Shown here piece by piece: positions 3,705 to 6,315 of a stretch of 6,315 bases of DNA. A program made the translations under genes and the position numbers. The stretch comes from Clostridiales bacterium (GTDB lineage: Bacteria > Bacillota > Clostridia > Peptostreptococcales > JAAYPU01). The notes below the pieces were generated by a model. That model did no database searches. It saw only the letters and a program-made list of their open reading frames with translations, and was not told where the DNA came from. The first letter of the stretch is position 1; every line of letters starts with the position of its first letter. The stretch covers positions 1-6,315 of the forward strand of contig JAAYPU010000182.1 of the NCBI GenBank assembly GCA_012519645.1. Reading direction: 5' to 3'.

Positions 3705-4547
3705 TTGACATTTATTAAAGCAGTCATTTTAGGTATTGTTCAAGGATTAACGGAATTTCTTCCTGTGAGTAGTTCCGGGCATTTAGCTATTTTGGAGAAT
3801 TTAATGAAGATTGAGGAAGAAAATGTTCTTTTTTTTGCGGCAATGCTTCATTTTGGAACGCTGATTTCAATTTTATTAGTGTATTATAAAGATATATATT
3901 TTTTGATAAAAGAGTTTTGTCTGGTTATTTTTGAGGTTCTTTCAGGCAAAGGACTTGATCTGAAAAAAAGTCATTACCGGAAATTGGGCTTACTAATTAT
4001 TACGGCTTCTATACCTACTGCCATTATAGGATTTACTTTTTCAGATTTTTTTGAATCTCTTTTTCATTCATTTATTTCTGTGGGAATTGGGTTACTGATT
4101 ACAGGAACACTACTTTGGATATCGGAAAAAATAGCAAAAGGTCAAAAAAATATTACTACAGCTAAATATAAGGATGCTTTTATTATTGGTGTTTTTCAGG
4201 CCATAGCGATTGCGCCGGGTATTTCACGTTCCGGAGCAACTATAGTAGGAAGCCTCTTCAGAGGATTAACTAAGGAGTTCACAGTCAGATTTTCTTTTTT
4301 GATTTCATTGCCGGCTGTAGTAGGTGCAAGTTTAATAGAGTTTTCAGATGCTGCGAGCCAGGGATTCAACGGTGTTGAGCCGATTGTTATTATTGCGGGA
4401 ATTCTGGCGGCTGCTTTATCCGGATATGCCGCAATTAATGTAATGATTCGTTTAGTAACAAACCAAAAGTTATTTTATTTTTCATTCTATACATGGGCTT
4501 TGGGAGTAGGCATAATTATATTTTCATTGATGAGCCCTATCTATTAA
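3705..4547 (+). CDS. uppP: Undecaprenyl-diphosphatase (BacA/UppP)
   Basis: The protein has 280 residues from a TTG start with GGGGGA (3691-3696) 8 bases upstream; E. coli UppP has 273. It is an integral membrane enzyme that dephosphorylates undecaprenyl diphosphate, recycling the lipid carrier of peptidoglycan and other wall polymers. It is also linked to bacitracin resistance. The two family motifs are intact: the (E/Q)xxxE region QGLTEFLPVSSSGHL (13-27), with Gln13 and Glu17, and PGISRSGAT (171-179) with Arg175. Several hydrophobic helices are visible, consistent with the multi-span family topology. It has its own promoter after a terminator, and lies 79 bases before the ftsK/spoIIIE gene. 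I do not recall uppP in this position in B. subtilis, so it is probably a lineage-specific arrangement. Confidence 0.95.
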   Translation: MTFIKAVILGIVQGLTEFLPVSSSGHLAILENLMKIEEENVLFFAAMLHFGTLISILLVYYKDIYFLIKEFCLVIFEVLSGKGLDLKKSHYRKLGLLIITASIPTAIIGFTFSDFFESLFHSFISVGIGLLITGTLLWISEKIAKGQKNITTAKYKDAFIIGVFQAIAIAPGISRSGATIVGSLFRGLTKEFTVRFSFLISLPAVVGASLIEFSDAASQGFNGVEPIVIIAGILAAALSGYAAINVMIRLVTNQKLFYFSFYTWALGVGIIIFSLMSPIY

Positions 4548-4559
4548 CTATTCTTAGTT

Positions 4560-4589
4560 TGAGGAAATATCAATTATGTAATTTCCTCA
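4560..4589 (+). terminator. Stem-loop between uppP and ftsK/spoIIIE, possible weak terminator
   Basis: TGAGGAAAT (4560-4568) pairs perfectly with ATTTCCTCA (4581-4589) around a 12-nt loop. No T-run follows (GTTAAACAGG), so it is not a canonical intrinsic terminator. It may protect the uppP mRNA 3' end or allow partial read-through into the translocase gene. No clear separate promoter was found for the latter. Confidence 0.45.
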
Positions 4590-4626
4590 GTTAAACAGGA
4601 TTTTCGAATTTGGGGGAGTGTGTATA

Positions 4627-6315
4627 GTGGCAGCTACTAAAACACGAAGAAAAGATAATTTAAATACCAAGAAGAAAAAAACCGTTTCAGGAAAAAAGTC
4701 ATCATCAAAAGAAAAAATTGCAAAAACCGAACCAGTTAAGAAGGATAATAAGCTTGTAGGAGAAATTACCGGTGTTATTATTATTGCATTGGGAGTATTC
4801 TTATTCATTTCATTGCAAATGGAAGCAGCGGGCAGCGTAGGCGCGTTCTTTGTAAAGCTTTTTAAAGGATGTTTTTCCAGTGCGGCATATATTCTGCCTT
4901 ACTATTTGATGGTTTACGGATTACTGTTGTTAATAGGGAAAGTGGGATTTGTAGGAAAGAAATCCGCCCTATGCCTTATAATAGTTTACATTGGTATCAT
5001 TATGGTTAACTCTGTTCGTTTTTATGATGACATTACCGATTTTTCAATGAGTATGGATACTGTAAAGGCTATGTATTACCAAGGAATCGAAGCTCAGGGA
5101 GGAGGCCTTTTCGGAGGAGTTTTAGCCACAGTCTTTATCAAGCTTTTTGGAGTTCCGGGTGCATATATTTTTTCTGTGACAATAATAATTATCAGTCTTA
5201 TTTTACTTATCAACACTCCTATAAGTACATTGTTTTCAAAATTCAAGATAAAACACTCAGAGGAAACAGACTATGAGGAAAATGTTAAAATAAAAACGCC
5301 GGCAGATATGCTAATGGAAGCATTTAATAATGAAAACAACACAAATGCATCTAACGCTTATAATGAAAAACAAATCAAAATCATTGATTATATGAAGGAT
5401 GAAGGACTTTTTGATAAGAAAGATATTAATATAAAGACAACTGATAATGCTCAAAAAACAGCGGCTTCAGACGGTCAATACTTAGATGAAAAAAAGAAAG
5501 CTATTTCGGACAAGCCTAGTGAAGAAGTCGGCGAATTGAAAATAAACATTCCTCAGGACCCTGGAATGAATTATAAAATGCCTTCTTTGGATTTGTTGAA
5601 TAAATCGCGTATAGGAAGGAATGACAATGAAAGGGATAATCTCGTAGCTAAGGCATCTATTCTTGAAAAAACACTTCAAAATTTCGGCGTGAATGCTAAA
5701 GTCGTTGAAGTAAGCAAAGGACCTACAGTAACAAGATTTGAGATCCAACCGAGCCCGGGAGTTAAAGTAAGCAGTATTGTGCGATTGTCTGATGATATTG
5801 CACTTAATCTTGAGGCATCCAGCATTCGTATCGAAGCTCCAATTCCGGGAAAAGCTGCCGTCGGTATAGAAATACAAAATGATTCCACTACCCCGGTGGT
5901 TCTGAGGGAAGTTTTAGAGTGCAATGAATTTAAAAATGATAAATCTAAAATATCCTTTGGTGTAGGAAAGGATATTTCAGGAAATCCCGTAATCGCGGAT
6001 TTGGCTAAGATGCCGCATTTATTGATTGCGGGATCTACGGGTTCAGGTAAAAGTGTGTGCATAAATGGTATTATATTGAGTATTCTCTATAAAGCCCGTC
6101 CCGATGAAGTCAAGCTTTTGCTTATTGACCCCAAGGTTGTGGAGTTAAATGTATTTAATGGTATTCCGCATCTTTTAATACCGGTCGTAACAGACCCTAA
6201 CAAATCGGCTGCTGCTTTAAATTGGGCAGTTCAGGAGATGACAAACAGATATAAGGTTTTTGCAGAAGAAAATGTTAGGGATATTGATTCGTATAATAAA
6301 AAAATGATTAGCGAA
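4627..6315 (+). CDS. spoIIIE: FtsK/SpoIIIE family DNA translocase (3' end outside window)
   Basis: There are 563 codons open to the window edge. GTG at 4627 is chosen because GGGGGAG (4612-4618) lies 8 bases upstream; an in-frame GTG at 4618 overlaps that site. Residues 1-42 are a Lys-rich cytosolic leader. About four hydrophobic membrane segments follow (near 44-63, 85-104, 113-128 and 161-195), as in the FtsK 4TM domain. A charged linker spans about 200-310, followed by the alpha domain with VSKGPTVTRFEIQPSPGVKV. Walker A GSTGSGKS is at 469-476 and Walker B LLLIDPK at 497-503. The family forms hexameric ATP-driven pumps that move chromosomal DNA through the division or sporulation septum. 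The Walker A position is close to that of B. subtilis SpoIIIE as I remember it, and the tepA neighbourhood also points to SpoIIIE. The C-terminal gamma domain is outside the window, so the SpoIIIE versus FtsK role is not proven. Confidence 0.92.
   Translation, partial: MAATKTRRKDNLNTKKKKTVSGKKSSSKEKIAKTEPVKKDNKLVGEITGVIIIALGVFLFISLQMEAAGSVGAFFVKLFKGCFSSAAYILPYYLMVYGLLLLIGKVGFVGKKSALCLIIVYIGIIMVNSVRFYDDITDFSMSMDTVKAMYYQGIEAQGGGLFGGVLATVFIKLFGVPGAYIFSVTIIIISLILLINTPISTLFSKFKIKHSEETDYEENVKIKTPADMLMEAFNNENNTNASNAYNEKQIKIIDYMKDEGLFDKKDINIKTTDNAQKTAASDGQYLDEKKKAISDKPSEEVGELKINIPQDPGMNYKMPSLDLLNKSRIGRNDNERDNLVAKASILEKTLQNFGVNAKVVEVSKGPTVTRFEIQPSPGVKVSSIVRLSDDIALNLEASSIRIEAPIPGKAAVGIEIQNDSTTPVVLREVLECNEFKNDKSKISFGVGKDISGNPVIADLAKMPHLLIAGSTGSGKSVCINGIILSILYKARPDEVKLLLIDPKVVELNVFNGIPHLLIPVVTDPNKSAAALNWAVQEMTNRYKVFAEENVRDIDSYNKKMISE

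Noticed and set aside
5482..6062. Two minus-strand open frames of about 130 codons
   Set aside because: They lie antisense to well-conserved FtsK/SpoIIIE motifs on the + strand, including Walker A, so they are shadows.

Overview
This window looks like chromosomal DNA of an anaerobic, spore-forming member of the Clostridia. The sequence is AT-rich and the genes carry strong purine-rich ribosome binding sites with frequent TTG and GTG starts. It encodes a YlmC/YmxH sporulation protein, a TepA-like ClpP-fold peptidase, a DUF3189 protein and an FtsK/SpoIIIE translocase. The order ymxH ... tepA ... spoIIIE matches the Bacillus subtilis cluster (mlpA-ymxH-spoVFAB-asd-dapG-dapA-rnjB-tepA-ylzJ-spoIIIE, from memory). 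Here the dipicolinate/lysine genes are absent, a DUF3189 gene occupies the ylzJ position, and uppP lies before the translocase. The species cannot be named from this sequence.

Layout. (1) 2-412 is the C-terminus of a Lon-related AAA protease, followed by a very strong hairpin terminator. (2) About 455-1540 is an accessory island. It holds four near-identical copies of a short GGGGACGG-type repeat (one forward, two inverted, one as a composite hairpin), the C-terminal helix-turn-helix remnant of a probable IS200-like/RAYT transposase, and a 50-bp tandem duplication. It also holds a toxin module: a headless pre-toxin segment broken by an in-frame TGA, a complete TNT-type (tuberculosis necrotizing toxin, NAD+ glycohydrolase fold) domain, and a 75-residue probable immunity gene. 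(3) 1541-2325 contains ymxH between a perfect 14-bp hairpin and a 440-bp non-coding spacer rich in palindromes, including a 68-bp dispersed-type repeat. (4) 2326-3583 is a tepA-DUF3189 pair ending in a terminator. (5) 3639-4547 is uppP with its own extended -10 promoter. (6) 4627-6315 is an ftsK/spoIIIE gene cut by the window end after its Walker A and B motifs.

How the parts fit. The backbone concerns protein quality control, sporulation, lipid-carrier recycling for the cell wall and chromosome translocation, all chromosomal housekeeping functions. The island between lon and ymxH is the unusual part. It looks like the detachable C-terminal tip of a polymorphic toxin plus its immunity gene, left without the delivery portion of the parent protein and bounded on both sides by REP-like repeats. 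The most interesting idea is that these repeats or their transposase remnant helped capture or trim the cassette; this is inference.
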